NCBI GenBank assembly: GCA_016124585.1
Contig: WGNL01000035.1
Coordinates: 106,402-170,401, forward strand
Source: Bacteroidota bacterium
GTDB taxonomy: Bacteria > Bacteroidota > Bacteroidia > Chitinophagales > Saprospiraceae
Length of the DNA stretch: 64,000 bases
Direction: 5' to 3'
The position numbers and the translations under genes are program-made. Every line of letters starts with the position of its first letter. Within the stretch, counting starts at the first letter, position 1. The notes beneath the pieces are model-generated. The model had not been told where the DNA came from, searched no databases, and was given only the letters and a program-made list of their open reading frames with translations. This document shows, one piece after another, positions 19,165 to 28,519 of the stretch.

Positions 19165-19181
19165 ACAAATGTTTTTAAGCT

Positions 19182-19231
19182 AAAAAAAGAATGGACTGCA
19201 ATTAACGCTTGACGTTGCATTGCAGTCCATT
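19182..19231 (-). terminator. Intrinsic terminator of the glucan utilisation operon
   Basis: Perfect 13-bp arms (AATGGACTGCAAT at 19190-19202 and its complement at 19219-19231) enclose a 16-nt loop. In the minus direction they are followed almost at once by a run of seven U residues (19182-19188). It sits 56 bp past the stop of the GH16 gene. Confidence 0.9.
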
Positions 19232-19286
19232 TAAGCTCAATTTATTTAATCAAAAAACTTCTGAATGACTTTATTTATGTGCTAAT

Positions 19287-20456
19287 TCATTGAAACACCC
19301 GTACATAATCTACCTCCATCTGCTTAGGGAAAACCGTTGAAGCATCCGGGTTTCCGGGCCAATCACCGCCCACTGCCACATTGAATATAAAAAAGAAATT
19401 CTGGCGAAATTCGCTTAATTCAGCAGGCGTAATATCAATCACATGGAACTGAACATCATCCAATAACCATTTGATGGATTGGCTAGTCCATATAATTGTG
19501 AAAACATGGTACTTATCCGCAAATGTGCCAGTGGCAAGTTGCGTTGAACCCGTATAGCTTGCATGACTGCCATTATTGTCCCAATGTGGTGTGCCATATA
19601 CGGTGGATGGCTCTTTTCCAATCAGTTCCATATTGTCGATTTCCCCACATTTAGGCCAACCCACTACGTCAATATTGCTGCCGAGCATCCAAAGTGCAGG
19701 CCAGATGCCTTGTCCAATCGGCAGTTTCGCCCGTATATCTATACGTCCATATTTAAACTCATGCAAGCCTTTTGTAATCATACGAGCCGACGTATATTCA
19801 CGCCCTTCGAGATTTTCCTTTAGTGCTTTTATAACGAGCTTCCCGTCGGATACATAAGAATTGACTGGTCTGTCAGTATAATTCTGCAATTCATTATTGA
19901 ACCAATTCGGCCCCGTTTCATGTATCCAATTGGCGGGGTCAATCTGAGTTCCGTTGAATTCATCCTGCCAAACCAGCGTATAGCCAGGGTAACTTTCGGG
20001 CGTGGTGTAACCGTCATCGCTAGTAGGGATATCGCCATCATCGTTGCGGATGGTGCCTAATACTGGTGTGGTTGAAATAGTAGCATTCACTGGGTTCGAG
20101 AGCACAAGTTCGAACTCCTCGTCACCCTCTCCGATGGCATCTGTCAAGATGGTAACGGTTACTGTTTTCTCAGTTTCGCCGGGGGCAAAACTGAGACTGC
20201 CGGAACTTGCCACGTAATCTTCACCTGCCTTGGCAGATTTATCATTGGTGGCATAATCCACTGTCACCACCTTAGCACTTGCTTCCGAAAGCCGCACTTT
20301 GAAATCAAAACTGTTTGCGTCATTCCCTTCAAACTTGCTCACGGCACTTGCAGTAAGTTGTGGGAACACCGGGTTCGTATCGTCATCTTTTTTATCCTTA
20401 CAGGCCGTGACAAGTAAAAAAGAAAATACTATAGTTGATAACATTACAATGCGCAT
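19287..20456 (-). CDS. GH16 beta-glucanase lipoprotein with Calx-beta domain
   Basis: A 389-residue lipoprotein with lipobox VTAC and a Lys/Asp-rich stretch after it, fitting outer-membrane display. A Calx-beta domain at about 32-135 has the phrases DYATNDKSAKAGEDYV and GEGDEEFEL. The GH16 catalytic domain at about 155-389 has the active motif GEIDNMELIG with nucleophile E272 and acid/base E277. The extra Met in the E-I-D-x-M-E spacing is the beta-bulge form typical of laminarinases and other endo-beta-1,3-glucanases. Substrate-side features include WPALWMLG and WPKCGEIDN. It is the last gene of the SusCD operon, and the enzyme would cut beta-1,3-glucan at the cell surface for SusCD uptake. 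Confidence 0.93.
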   Translation of the reverse strand: MRIVMLSTIVFSFLLVTACKDKKDDDTNPVFPQLTASAVSKFEGNDANSFDFKVRLSEASAKVVTVDYATNDKSAKAGEDYVASSGSLSFAPGETEKTVTVTILTDAIGEGDEEFELVLSNPVNATISTTPVLGTIRNDDGDIPTSDDGYTTPESYPGYTLVWQDEFNGTQIDPANWIHETGPNWFNNELQNYTDRPVNSYVSDGKLVIKALKENLEGREYTSARMITKGLHEFKYGRIDIRAKLPIGQGIWPALWMLGSNIDVVGWPKCGEIDNMELIGKEPSTVYGTPHWDNNGSHASYTGSTQLATGTFADKYHVFTIIWTSQSIKWLLDDVQFHVIDITPAELSEFRQNFFFIFNVAVGGDWPGNPDASTVFPKQMEVDYVRVFQ

Positions 20457-20515
20457 GATTAATTGATTTTTTCAAAGATAAAAAATTAATGGCGTGCTGA
20501 ATAATTCATACTAAT

Positions 20516-21388
20516 TTAGTTCGATAGCAATGTAAAGCGCCAAATACCTGCTCCAAAATTCACCTTCAATTCAAGTATATCGCCATTTCCTGTATGCTCC
20601 ATTTTCGAAATATCATATGTCACAGCTGACTGTGGCATATTCACTTCGGCACCATTGGCAGCTTTTGGAAGACCGATGTAGGCACCCAATCCGCTTACCT
20701 TCAATTGTGGCAAAGCCCCTCCCGGCAGCACCGAAAAACCATGGGTACCTGAACCCCATGCAGCGATGGCTGGCGGCAATTGTGACTCATCGATACATTC
20801 GAAATTAAAGCCCATGTAATCTTCGGCCCACATATCGCCTTTGGTATCATAAATCATTGCACCATCCTTTGTGAATGTCCATTCGTCATTGAATGCACAG
20901 GGCCGAGCATCGACTTCCGTCGCTGGGTTTTCCCACCATGTTTGGCTGGCATCGGCAGGACCTACCCACAGTGCACCAGCTGCTGGGTTAAGTTTCCATG
21001 TCTTCTGGTCGCAGTTGCTCAGAAACTCCAGAACGGGGTCGGTATTGCAGTTAACGGGAGCATCTTCAGGCACATTGAGCACTTGAGCGCCGGTGGCAGA
21101 GCCGCCTTTTGCGAAGACAGTCAATACAATGTCGTAACTACCTTTTGTGGGAAAATACGCTTCTACTGTCTCCCCCGTGGCCTTTTCTCCGTTGAATTCC
21201 CAAGCAAAAAGAAAGGCACCATCGGTCGTGTTTTTGAAAATATAGGTATTCGGTTCACTGCCCTGTTCGATGCTAAAACTAACGTTTTCCGGTGGCAGGC
21301 CGATGTCTATTTTATCGTCCTGCTGTGGGTCGCATGCTGTAAAAAAACATGCACTTGCGAAAAGAAAAATGAGAATTGAATTTTTCAT
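20516..21388 (-). CDS. PKD-domain lipoprotein, likely surface glycan-binding protein
   Basis: A 290-residue lipoprotein with lipobox FTAC followed by Asp-rich residues. Residues 35-105 form a PKD-type beta-sandwich (FAWEFNGEKATGETVEAYFPTKGSYDIVLTV shortened: key phrases FAWEFNG and GSYDIVLTV). The remaining 180 residues form a domain with aromatic residues in exposed-looking positions (TWWENP, KTWKLN, DEWTFTKDG), seen in Bacteroidota lipoproteins encoded beside susD. By position between susD and the GH16 gene it takes the place of SusE/SusF, that is, a glycan-binding surface protein. Binding of beta-glucan is inferred from context, not shown. There is no catalytic motif. Confidence 0.8.
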   Translation of the reverse strand: MKNSILIFLFASACFFTACDPQQDDKIDIGLPPENVSFSIEQGSEPNTYIFKNTTDGAFLFAWEFNGEKATGETVEAYFPTKGSYDIVLTVFAKGGSATGAQVLNVPEDAPVNCNTDPVLEFLSNCDQKTWKLNPAAGALWVGPADASQTWWENPATEVDARPCAFNDEWTFTKDGAMIYDTKGDMWAEDYMGFNFECIDESQLPPAIAAWGSGTHGFSVLPGGALPQLKVSGLGAYIGLPKAANGAEVNMPQSAVTYDISKMEHTGNGDILELKVNFGAGIWRFTLLSN

Positions 21389-21407
21389 GACTATAAACTT
21401 TGTCCTA

Positions 21408-21463
21408 GCAGATTTCGCAGACTGTTCAATGACTAGGTATTGAAAAATCTGCGAAAACTGCTG
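21408..21463. repeat. Inverted repeat between susD and the PKD lipoprotein gene
   Basis: Arms of 15 bp (AGCAGATTTCGCAGA at 21408-21422 and TCTGCGAAAACTGCT at 21449-21463) match at 14 positions around a 26-nt loop. The repeat fills most of the 80-bp gap and lies inside a transcribed region, so it may act as an mRNA-stability or attenuation stem, or be a dispersed palindrome. Confidence 0.7.
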
Positions 21464-21468
21464 GTGGT

Positions 21469-23001
21469 TTAATATCCATTATTTTGAACTAGCGCACCTT
21501 GCGATAGTTCGATTTCCTGCTGCGGGATAGGCAGATATTCACTCACACCCGGCACAAAACCTGGCAATGCTTCGCTAGCCCCCCCAGTGCGCACAAGGTC
21601 CCAAAAGCGTTGACCTTCGGTAGCCAATTCGAGGCGGCGCTCCCGGTAAATAGCATTCAACAACGCCTGTCCAGACGTATTGCCAACATAGGGCTGCAAG
21701 GCCACCCGAGAGCGGACTTGGTTCAAGTACTGGCGGGCAGTTGCCTCATTTCCACCACCCCTAGCGATAGCCTCTGCAGCCATGAGCAGTACATCAGCAT
21801 ACCGGATGGCCCGAATATTTTGCCCCCAACCTAGCGCTGGTTCACCGTCGGTAGCTTGGTTGGCGGCGATGGGGGCATATTTTTTAATGAAATAGTCAGT
21901 ATTTTGGTAGCCCGTGCCATACGAAGCACCGTTTTGTTTCAGCGCATTCCCATCAATGATGGTGTACTGAAAACGAGGGTCTCCCTGCATGAAAGTCACC
22001 AGTTCAGGCGTCACTGGGCAAAAGCTCCAACCCGGTGCATACACAGGGCCTGAGTAGTCACGCATCCCGAAAAACTGAATATTGTAATTGCCTTCGGTGG
22101 CATTGTTGACGGGGCCGGAATTGAAACAGCAATTGTAATCGCCGGGGCGATTGCTGGCGTACTGTATCTCGAAAACCGACTCTGGACCAAATTCATTTTC
22201 CTGCTTGAAAATATCACCATAATTCGGCGTCAGGAAGTAGTTGCCGCTGTTGATAACTTCTTCGAAATTGGCGGCGGCTTCGAGCATTCGACCATTGTCA
22301 TTTTGGAACAAAATCACTTTGCCCAAAAGCGCTGCCACAGCACCATGCGTGATGCGGCCAAGCTCGGAAGGAGGCACGGTCTCAGGTAGTTCGGGGGTGT
22401 TTTTTGCCTCAGTCAAATCCTTCTCGATTTGTGCATAAATGTCTGCTGGGCTTGCCTGTTTTACCGTGTAGATATCATCCACAGAAATGGTTTTGGTGAG
22501 CAGCGGCACATGCCCGAAGAGACGCACGAGGTCAAAATAGAACCAGCCACGCAGGAATTTTAGCTCCGCAATGGTCCTTGCTTTGAAAGCTGGGGAAAGG
22601 CTCGGTGCTTCCTCGATTTTCTGCAAAAGCAGGTTCGCCCGATAGATGCCGGAGTAGTATTTACGCCAAAGCCCCATTTGTGGGCCGAGCAGTGGGTTCA
22701 AGGAAAAATTGTCCCAAGCTACCCAATTTGGTTGGTCGGAAGCATCGCTACCACCAGCATAACAGTCGTCGGAAGCAGCGTTGAGCAGACCAAGCTGCAT
22801 GTTCCAGCCGTCGGTGCCTTCCCAGCCAAGCACATCGTAAGTGGCCACGAGGCCCTGGAATATTTCCGCTTCGGTTTTGTAAAAATTGGTCTCCAAGGCA
22901 GTGCCTTTCGGCTCCAGTTCGAGGAAATCTTTTTTACAGGAAGTGGCCAGCAGCAAAGCGGCCAACACCAATATATTTTTTGAAAAGAATTGCTGTTTCA
23001 T
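21469..23001 (-). CDS. SusD/RagB-family outer-membrane glycan-binding lipoprotein
   Basis: A 510-residue lipoprotein with lipobox Cys at about residue 22 (ATSCKKDFLE). The family's N-terminal phrase LELEPKG and the conserved helical segments AELKFLRGWFYFDLVRLFG and AIYRERRLELATEGQRFWDLVRTG near the C-terminus are clear. SusD proteins cap the SusC transporter and deliver oligosaccharides. The gene lies 40 bp after susC on the same strand, the normal pairing. Confidence 0.95.
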   Translation of the reverse strand: MKQQFFSKNILVLAALLLATSCKKDFLELEPKGTALETNFYKTEAEIFQGLVATYDVLGWEGTDGWNMQLGLLNAASDDCYAGGSDASDQPNWVAWDNFSLNPLLGPQMGLWRKYYSGIYRANLLLQKIEEAPSLSPAFKARTIAELKFLRGWFYFDLVRLFGHVPLLTKTISVDDIYTVKQASPADIYAQIEKDLTEAKNTPELPETVPPSELGRITHGAVAALLGKVILFQNDNGRMLEAAANFEEVINSGNYFLTPNYGDIFKQENEFGPESVFEIQYASNRPGDYNCCFNSGPVNNATEGNYNIQFFGMRDYSGPVYAPGWSFCPVTPELVTFMQGDPRFQYTIIDGNALKQNGASYGTGYQNTDYFIKKYAPIAANQATDGEPALGWGQNIRAIRYADVLLMAAEAIARGGGNEATARQYLNQVRSRVALQPYVGNTSGQALLNAIYRERRLELATEGQRFWDLVRTGGASEALPGFVPGVSEYLPIPQQEIELSQGALVQNNGY

Positions 23002-23041
23002 GTTGTAATTTTTGTTCGCAGTGGATTTACTTCAATCGAAA

Positions 23042-26000
23042 TCATTTACCAAAAGTCACGTTCACACCCATCAAGTAGAATCTTGGCTGTGGGTAAATAC
23101 CTTTGTCCACCCCGTTGCCAGCACCCACTTCTGGGTCGAAACCTTTGTATTTCGTGAGGGTCCAGAGGTTGTTCGCAGATACATAAATCCTAGCCCGTTT
23201 CATACCAGCTTTATTTGCAACGGCGGTCGGTAGGTTGTAGCCTAATTGCAGCGTTTTTATCCTAAAAAATGCACCGTTCTGCACCCAAAAATCAGAGCTG
23301 CGGGTAAGGTTTTGATTACTGGTTAAAGGGTCGCCGTCGTTGAGCGTCAAGCGGGGGTAATAATTGGAAGTACCCTCGCCCGTCCAGCGACCCAATGCAT
23401 CTGCGGTGAAGTTCGCTTTGGGCAAATCAAAGCGGCGGGTGGCGTTGTAAACATCGTTCCCAAATACACCTTGGCCGAACAGCAACAAGTCAAAACCCTT
23501 GTATTTCAAACTCAAGTTCAACCCGTAAGTCCAATTTGGCGTCGGGTCGCCGATGATGGTTCGGTCATCTTCAGTGAGAATACCGTCACCGTTCACGTCC
23601 ACGAAACGGATGTCGCCGGGCTTTGCATTGGGTTGTAATAACTCCCCGTCACTGTTGGTGTAATTGTCAATATCTGCTTGCGTTTGGAACAGGCCATCCG
23701 TTTTGTACCCATAAAAAGATTCGTAGGCATAGCCCTCAATCGTGCGGGTAAGCTCGATGCCCTGTGGGCCAAAGCGCTGATTGCCCGGCAGGAAATCCTT
23801 GTCTTCGCCAAGGTTGAGGATTTTATTTTCCACGTAGGAAATATTGCCAGAAAAATCAACACCAAAGTCGCCAAAGGACTTGCCGTAAGTGAGCTCCAAT
23901 TCGTAGCCTTTGTTTTCAAGTGAGGCAATATTGCCCACTGGGCCAGCATTCCCGACGTAGGCAGGCACAACCACTGGAAGCAGCATACCTGTCGTGGTCT
24001 TTTTGAAATAATCGAAGGTCACACCGACGCCTTTGAAGATTTTTGCGTCAAACCCGAAATTGGTCTGCGTCGTTTCCTCCCAACGAAGATCAGGATTAGC
24101 AATGGCATTCGGGCTGACGCCGTTGATGAGCCCACCGTCATTGCCGAAGGTATAGCTCCTACCACCACCCACCGTCGAGACGTAGCGGAAATCACCAATG
24201 CGGTCACTGCCGTTTACACCGTAAGAGCCCCTGATTTTGAAGAAATTGACCACATTATTCTTTGGGAAAAAGTCTTCCTCCGTGAGGACCCATCCCACCG
24301 ACACCGATGGGAACGTACCGTATTTGTTGTTTGAGCCAAAACGGGAAGAACCGTCCACCCGCAGCAGCGCCGTGAGCAAGTATTTCGAAGCAAAATTGTA
24401 GTTCACCCGCCCGAAGTAGCTAGACAATGTGTTCTCGTACTCGTAGCCGTAGAAAGTTTGGCTGGCTGGATCGGTAGAAAAAAGCAGCGAAGCATCTTCC
24501 AATTTGGTCACGGGAATATCCGTGATGTTGCCGCCTTGAAACTGTCCGCTGGATTTTTTGGCAGCTGTTCCAGCAAGCAGCGTGACTTTGTGAGCACCTG
24601 CGGTGAAGTCGTAGTTCAAAGTATTCTCCCAATTCCAAACCAAACCCCTCGCCAAGCTGCGGTTGTAGCTCGTGATGATGGCTTGGTTGGTAGCGTTCAA
24701 GTAGTAAATTGGCGTGAAACCTTCGCCGCCAAAAAATGCGAGGTCAGCGCCAATGTTTGAGCGGAACTTCAAGCCTTTCACGATTTCCCATTCCCCAAAA
24801 ACCGACCCGACGAATTTGTCAGCGTAACCCTTGCTCTGCGCCACTTCCAGCGCTGCTACTGGGTTCAGGATTTCGGAAGTGATAATATCAGAAATGCCAT
24901 AAATCCTGCCTTGTTTGTTCCGAACCAAGGCATCAAAATTATTGGCATATCGAGGTTCCGACAGGACAGCAGGGTCGTCTTCGTAAAGTGGCGTGATGGG
25001 GTCGAGGTTGATGGCCCGGCCCAGTGGCGAGCCAAATTCCGTGTTCTCTGCCACACCACTCGACACGACCCTCGTATAACCCATCGTGTTTCCAAAGGTC
25101 AATCTGTTCGTCAGTTTGTGGTTCGTATTCAGGCGGATGGAAAAGCGCTTGTAGCGGCTGTCGTCCTTGTTCCCAACGATGCCTTCTTGGTCAAAATAAC
25201 CGAAGGAAGTGTAGTAGGTGGAGCGGTCGTTGCCACTCGAAAGGCTCAATTCGTGGTTTTGAATCGGGGCATTTTCGTTGAAAATGGCGTCTTGCCAATC
25301 GGTGCCCTCACCGAGCGATTGTGGGTCATCGTAGATGATGCCCTGACCAGCCGCCGCTGAGGCTTCGTTCATCAAAGTGGCGTATTCGGTGGCGTTCAGC
25401 AGGGTAAGCTTGCGCCAAGGGTTTTGCACGCCGTAGTAGCCGCTGTAGTTGACTTCCATCGTGCCAGAGCGGCCTACCTTGGTGGTCACGATGATGACGC
25501 CATTGGCAGAACGGGCACCGTAGATTGCCGCCGATGCTGCATCTTTCAACACTTCGATGGATCCGATGTCGTTCTGGTTGAGGTAGTCAATGCCGCCTTC
25601 GATGGGCACGCCATCAACGACGTAAAGCGGGTCCGAACCAGAGATGCTCGTCGTACCACGTACCCGTACCGTTGCACCAGCGCCTGGTTGACCTGAGCTG
25701 GAAGTGACACGTACACCGGAAGTGCGGCCTTGCAAGCTCTGTTCGAGTCGAGTGACGGGCATGTCCTTCAGGTCTTCAGCGCTCACTTTTGAGATGGAAC
25801 CAGTGACCACACTCTTTTTTTGTACGCCGTAACCGACTACTACAACCTCGTCCAACTGGGTAGCATTTTGCTCCAATTGCACATTGATTTCGCTGCGACC
25901 ATCTACATCAATACTTGTTTCAAGGAATCCCGTGAAACTAAAAACCAAGGTATTCTGGCCTTTTTCCAGTTCCAGTTCATAGCTGCCTTCTAAGTCCGTG

Positions 26001-26152
26001 ACTGTTCCTTTCGAAGAATTTTTAACCATCACGGTGGCACCTATGAGCGGTTCTCCAGAGCTGGCATCTTTGACGATGCCTTTGATTGTTTTTTGCGAAA
26101 ACGCTGTCGTGCCGACAAGCAGCAGCGCTATTATTTTGATGAAAATTTTCAT
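23042..26152 (-). CDS. SusC/RagA-family TonB-linked outer-membrane transporter
   Basis: A 1036-residue transporter. The start at 26152 gives a clean signal peptide (MKIFIKIIALLL to AFSQ); the 11 residues upstream in the longer frame do not look coding. A CarboxypepD_reg-like domain follows (GIVKDASSGEPLIGATV), then the TonB-box region VVVGYGVQKK, a plug domain with VRVRGTTSISGSDPLYVVDGVP, and a C-terminal beta-barrel ending in LMGVNVTFGK with a terminal aromatic-hydrophobic signature. It imports oligosaccharides together with the SusD lipoprotein. The 122-bp gap upstream may contain an extra promoter. Confidence 0.96.
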   Translation of the reverse strand: MKIFIKIIALLLVGTTAFSQKTIKGIVKDASSGEPLIGATVMVKNSSKGTVTDLEGSYELELEKGQNTLVFSFTGFLETSIDVDGRSEINVQLEQNATQLDEVVVVGYGVQKKSVVTGSISKVSAEDLKDMPVTRLEQSLQGRTSGVRVTSSSGQPGAGATVRVRGTTSISGSDPLYVVDGVPIEGGIDYLNQNDIGSIEVLKDAASAAIYGARSANGVIIVTTKVGRSGTMEVNYSGYYGVQNPWRKLTLLNATEYATLMNEASAAAGQGIIYDDPQSLGEGTDWQDAIFNENAPIQNHELSLSSGNDRSTYYTSFGYFDQEGIVGNKDDSRYKRFSIRLNTNHKLTNRLTFGNTMGYTRVVSSGVAENTEFGSPLGRAINLDPITPLYEDDPAVLSEPRYANNFDALVRNKQGRIYGISDIITSEILNPVAALEVAQSKGYADKFVGSVFGEWEIVKGLKFRSNIGADLAFFGGEGFTPIYYLNATNQAIITSYNRSLARGLVWNWENTLNYDFTAGAHKVTLLAGTAAKKSSGQFQGGNITDIPVTKLEDASLLFSTDPASQTFYGYEYENTLSSYFGRVNYNFASKYLLTALLRVDGSSRFGSNNKYGTFPSVSVGWVLTEEDFFPKNNVVNFFKIRGSYGVNGSDRIGDFRYVSTVGGGRSYTFGNDGGLINGVSPNAIANPDLRWEETTQTNFGFDAKIFKGVGVTFDYFKKTTTGMLLPVVVPAYVGNAGPVGNIASLENKGYELELTYGKSFGDFGVDFSGNISYVENKILNLGEDKDFLPGNQRFGPQGIELTRTIEGYAYESFYGYKTDGLFQTQADIDNYTNSDGELLQPNAKPGDIRFVDVNGDGILTEDDRTIIGDPTPNWTYGLNLSLKYKGFDLLLFGQGVFGNDVYNATRRFDLPKANFTADALGRWTGEGTSNYYPRLTLNDGDPLTSNQNLTRSSDFWVQNGAFFRIKTLQLGYNLPTAVANKAGMKRARIYVSANNLWTLTKYKGFDPEVGAGNGVDKGIYPQPRFYLMGVNVTFGK

Positions 26153-26274
26153 GACAAATTTCGTTGGGTTGGGCAGGATGAGCAAAATCGTACCGCCCGC
26201 AGATGCAGCAGGTATAGACTTGGCATTCTTGACAAGCTATATTCAAGACCAAATCCACGGGCGACGGAAACCGC

Positions 26275-28140
26275 TTATTGTTTTACTAACTTCTCGGTGG
26301 CAATACGGTTACCTGCTTGCACATACACGAGGTAGATACCTGTGGCTAGTTGGCCAATGGGCAAGCGGTATTCGTGGTCGTTTCCTGAAATTTTAGCGTT
26401 TTCGATAAGCTGACCCGTCGAACTGAAAACCCGCACGAGCTTATCTTCCCTGATGTTTTTGTTGAAAAACAGCGTCGTAAAATCAGTGGCTACCGTAGGG
26501 GAAAGGCTGAACAACTCTTGGTCAACCACCAAATCTTTTGCACCGAGCGCATTGCAAACATTGCAAGTTTCCCATTCAAAGCAAACGGTGGCATCGCCAT
26601 CTACAGAAATCGCCCGATTGACGAACTGGCCCGTCGGATCTGTAATGGTGCAAGGATCGCCATCCATAAAATTTTCCGAAATGGCCCAGTTGTCCAGTTC
26701 AAATTTGTATTCATAATTGCCAGGCTGAAGGCTGAGCGAAGCTTCCCAAATACCATCGCCATTTGAATCACTGAGCGGGTTGGCGTCACCTGACCAGCCG
26801 TTAAAGCTGCCCGAAACATAAGCTGTTGTAAAACTGCCTGTGTAATTATTCATGTCCACGGCAAAGTTCACTGTGCCAGGGCCGCTGCCACCACAGTCTG
26901 TGTTGATGGAACAAACGCCAAAGCAGGTAGCGATGGTAGTATCCTGCATGATGGGGCCCATGTGACGGTCGTTGAAATTATTAGGGTTGGCGCAGTCTTG
27001 GCCAGCAATGTTTTCCTTGCAACTGTAATCGGCACAAGCACCGTTTGTAAAGGCATAAAATGATTGGAAGCCCTTCTGGCGCTCAACAGTTATCGTATAA
27101 ACACCATCGCCGTTGTCATCTTTCAATGGAAAATCGCCGGGTATGCCGAAGTTGCCACCACCGGCAATGAAAAGTCCCTCAGAAGAAACAGGAACGCCCG
27201 AACCCAATTCAATGGTAATGTTCACGGCATCACCACATTCGTAGCAACTGTTCCAACAGACAGTAGGCAAAGTAGCGTCATCAGTCACCACAATTTTGCG
27301 GTTGACAAACTGACCAGTGGGGTCAACTTGGACACAAGTTTCGTAGCCATTGAATTGCTCTTGGTCCGCCCAACTGTCCACTTGAAACTTGTACTCTTGC
27401 AGTCCAACCGGTACGTTTGGAACGGTAGCCGTCCAAACGCCGTCACCATCCATGTCACTGAGCGGGTTGCTATCTGCTGCCCAGCCATTGAAGCCGCCGC
27501 TGACATATACCGTGGAAAAACTTCCCGTATAGGTATTCATGTCCACTGAAAACGTGATGTCCCCGTCAGTAACTGTCGCTCCGGTTTTAGTTTTGAGGTC
27601 ATCCCAGTAGTAAATTTGATCGGAAGAAAATGACATTCCGAAATCAAAAAACAGGGTGACAGTAGGATAAACATTCCCAAAGGCTGGCAAAGCTGGCGCT
27701 TCGATGGATGGCAGGTTCACATCAATACAGACCTCCGTCCAAGTCATGGCTTGGCTGACATCGGCGGTGCGTACCCAGTTCGGGCCAGTAGCGCTACCTT
27801 CAAGTTTGATACCCACATTGCCGACTGCTGGTGCCCATACTTTGATGCAAATCTGATTGTTGACTGTCATATCGGCAGCTGTGCCCAGCGCCGGGTTTGG
27901 AAATGCACCTGCCCAAACTTCTGAACCAGCTGGCTTTACGTGATCAGCTACCATGCTGCTCGTGTTAATGCCGGATGGATCTGGGTTGGCGATGATGTTG
28001 TTCAAGGTGCCATCCAAACTGCTACCAAAATACTGGTAGGTGGTGGATGTTCCAGCGGTTTCAAAATCAAGGATGGTGGTTTGGGACATGAGCGCCCCTG
28101 TGAATAGAAAAGCGGAAAGCAGTAGTAAAACTTGTTTCAT
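26275..28140 (-). CDS. Secreted T9SS protein with CBM48-like glycan-binding repeats
   Basis: A 621-residue protein with a signal peptide (to LMSQ). The start at 28140 was chosen because it opens directly with this signal. Residues 20-200 form a jelly-roll-like region (FETAGTSTTYQYFG, WVRTADVSQAMTWTEVC). Three repeats follow. Two are close copies with the phrases VYVSGGFNGW and DGDGVWTATVP, resembling the glycogen-binding/CBM48 fold, and a more divergent one lies between them. A T9SS type A domain ends the protein (LSPTVATDFTTLFF, LATGIYLVYVQAG). It has no catalytic motif. As the first gene of the minus-strand cluster ahead of SusC it is probably a surface glycan-binding protein. Confidence 0.87.
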   Translation of the reverse strand: MKQVLLLLSAFLFTGALMSQTTILDFETAGTSTTYQYFGSSLDGTLNNIIANPDPSGINTSSMVADHVKPAGSEVWAGAFPNPALGTAADMTVNNQICIKVWAPAVGNVGIKLEGSATGPNWVRTADVSQAMTWTEVCIDVNLPSIEAPALPAFGNVYPTVTLFFDFGMSFSSDQIYYWDDLKTKTGATVTDGDITFSVDMNTYTGSFSTVYVSGGFNGWAADSNPLSDMDGDGVWTATVPNVPVGLQEYKFQVDSWADQEQFNGYETCVQVDPTGQFVNRKIVVTDDATLPTVCWNSCYECGDAVNITIELGSGVPVSSEGLFIAGGGNFGIPGDFPLKDDNGDGVYTITVERQKGFQSFYAFTNGACADYSCKENIAGQDCANPNNFNDRHMGPIMQDTTIATCFGVCSINTDCGGSGPGTVNFAVDMNNYTGSFTTAYVSGSFNGWSGDANPLSDSNGDGIWEASLSLQPGNYEYKFELDNWAISENFMDGDPCTITDPTGQFVNRAISVDGDATVCFEWETCNVCNALGAKDLVVDQELFSLSPTVATDFTTLFFNKNIREDKLVRVFSSTGQLIENAKISGNDHEYRLPIGQLATGIYLVYVQAGNRIATEKLVKQ

Positions 28141-28519
28141 GATTACCAATTTGAATTTAGTGAAAGTAAGAGAAAAAAATATCTGCATGAAAGTGCCGCA
28201 ATTCTTGAGCTAGCAGATGAAAGAACTGAGATAATGTGCAGTGGTCAATCTAGTTCTAAACCAGCCCTTCAAAATTGCGTTACCCGTACAGCAAAAAACG
28301 ATGATGGAGCAAAAAAATAAATTGAAAATAACCCCATCAGAATATTGGCAAATGTACTTGTGACTACAGCAAATGAAGGCACAATGCACTACCGTATCAC
28401 TACTGCATTCAATGAAAATATCCCAGAAATGCTGGTTTCTTACAATTCTGTACTACGTCATCACTACGGCAGCATCAATTTTTGACTACTTTCGTTGTCA
28501 TATTTTGGGTTGAAAAAAA
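28141..28519. other. Divergent promoter region between the glucan operon and its regulator
   Basis: About 380 bp without an accepted gene separate the minus-strand operon from the plus-strand propeller regulator. Possible -33/-7 pairs are weak: TTTC with TACTTTCA 20 nt on for the minus direction, and TTTTTG with TATTTTGG about 16 nt on for the plus direction. A regulator binding site is expected here, but none can be pointed out from one sequence. Confidence 0.4.

Noticed and set aside
28132..28320. 62-codon plus-strand frame in the divergent promoter region
   Set aside because: Overlaps the start of the T9SS glycan-binding gene and has no recognisable features.
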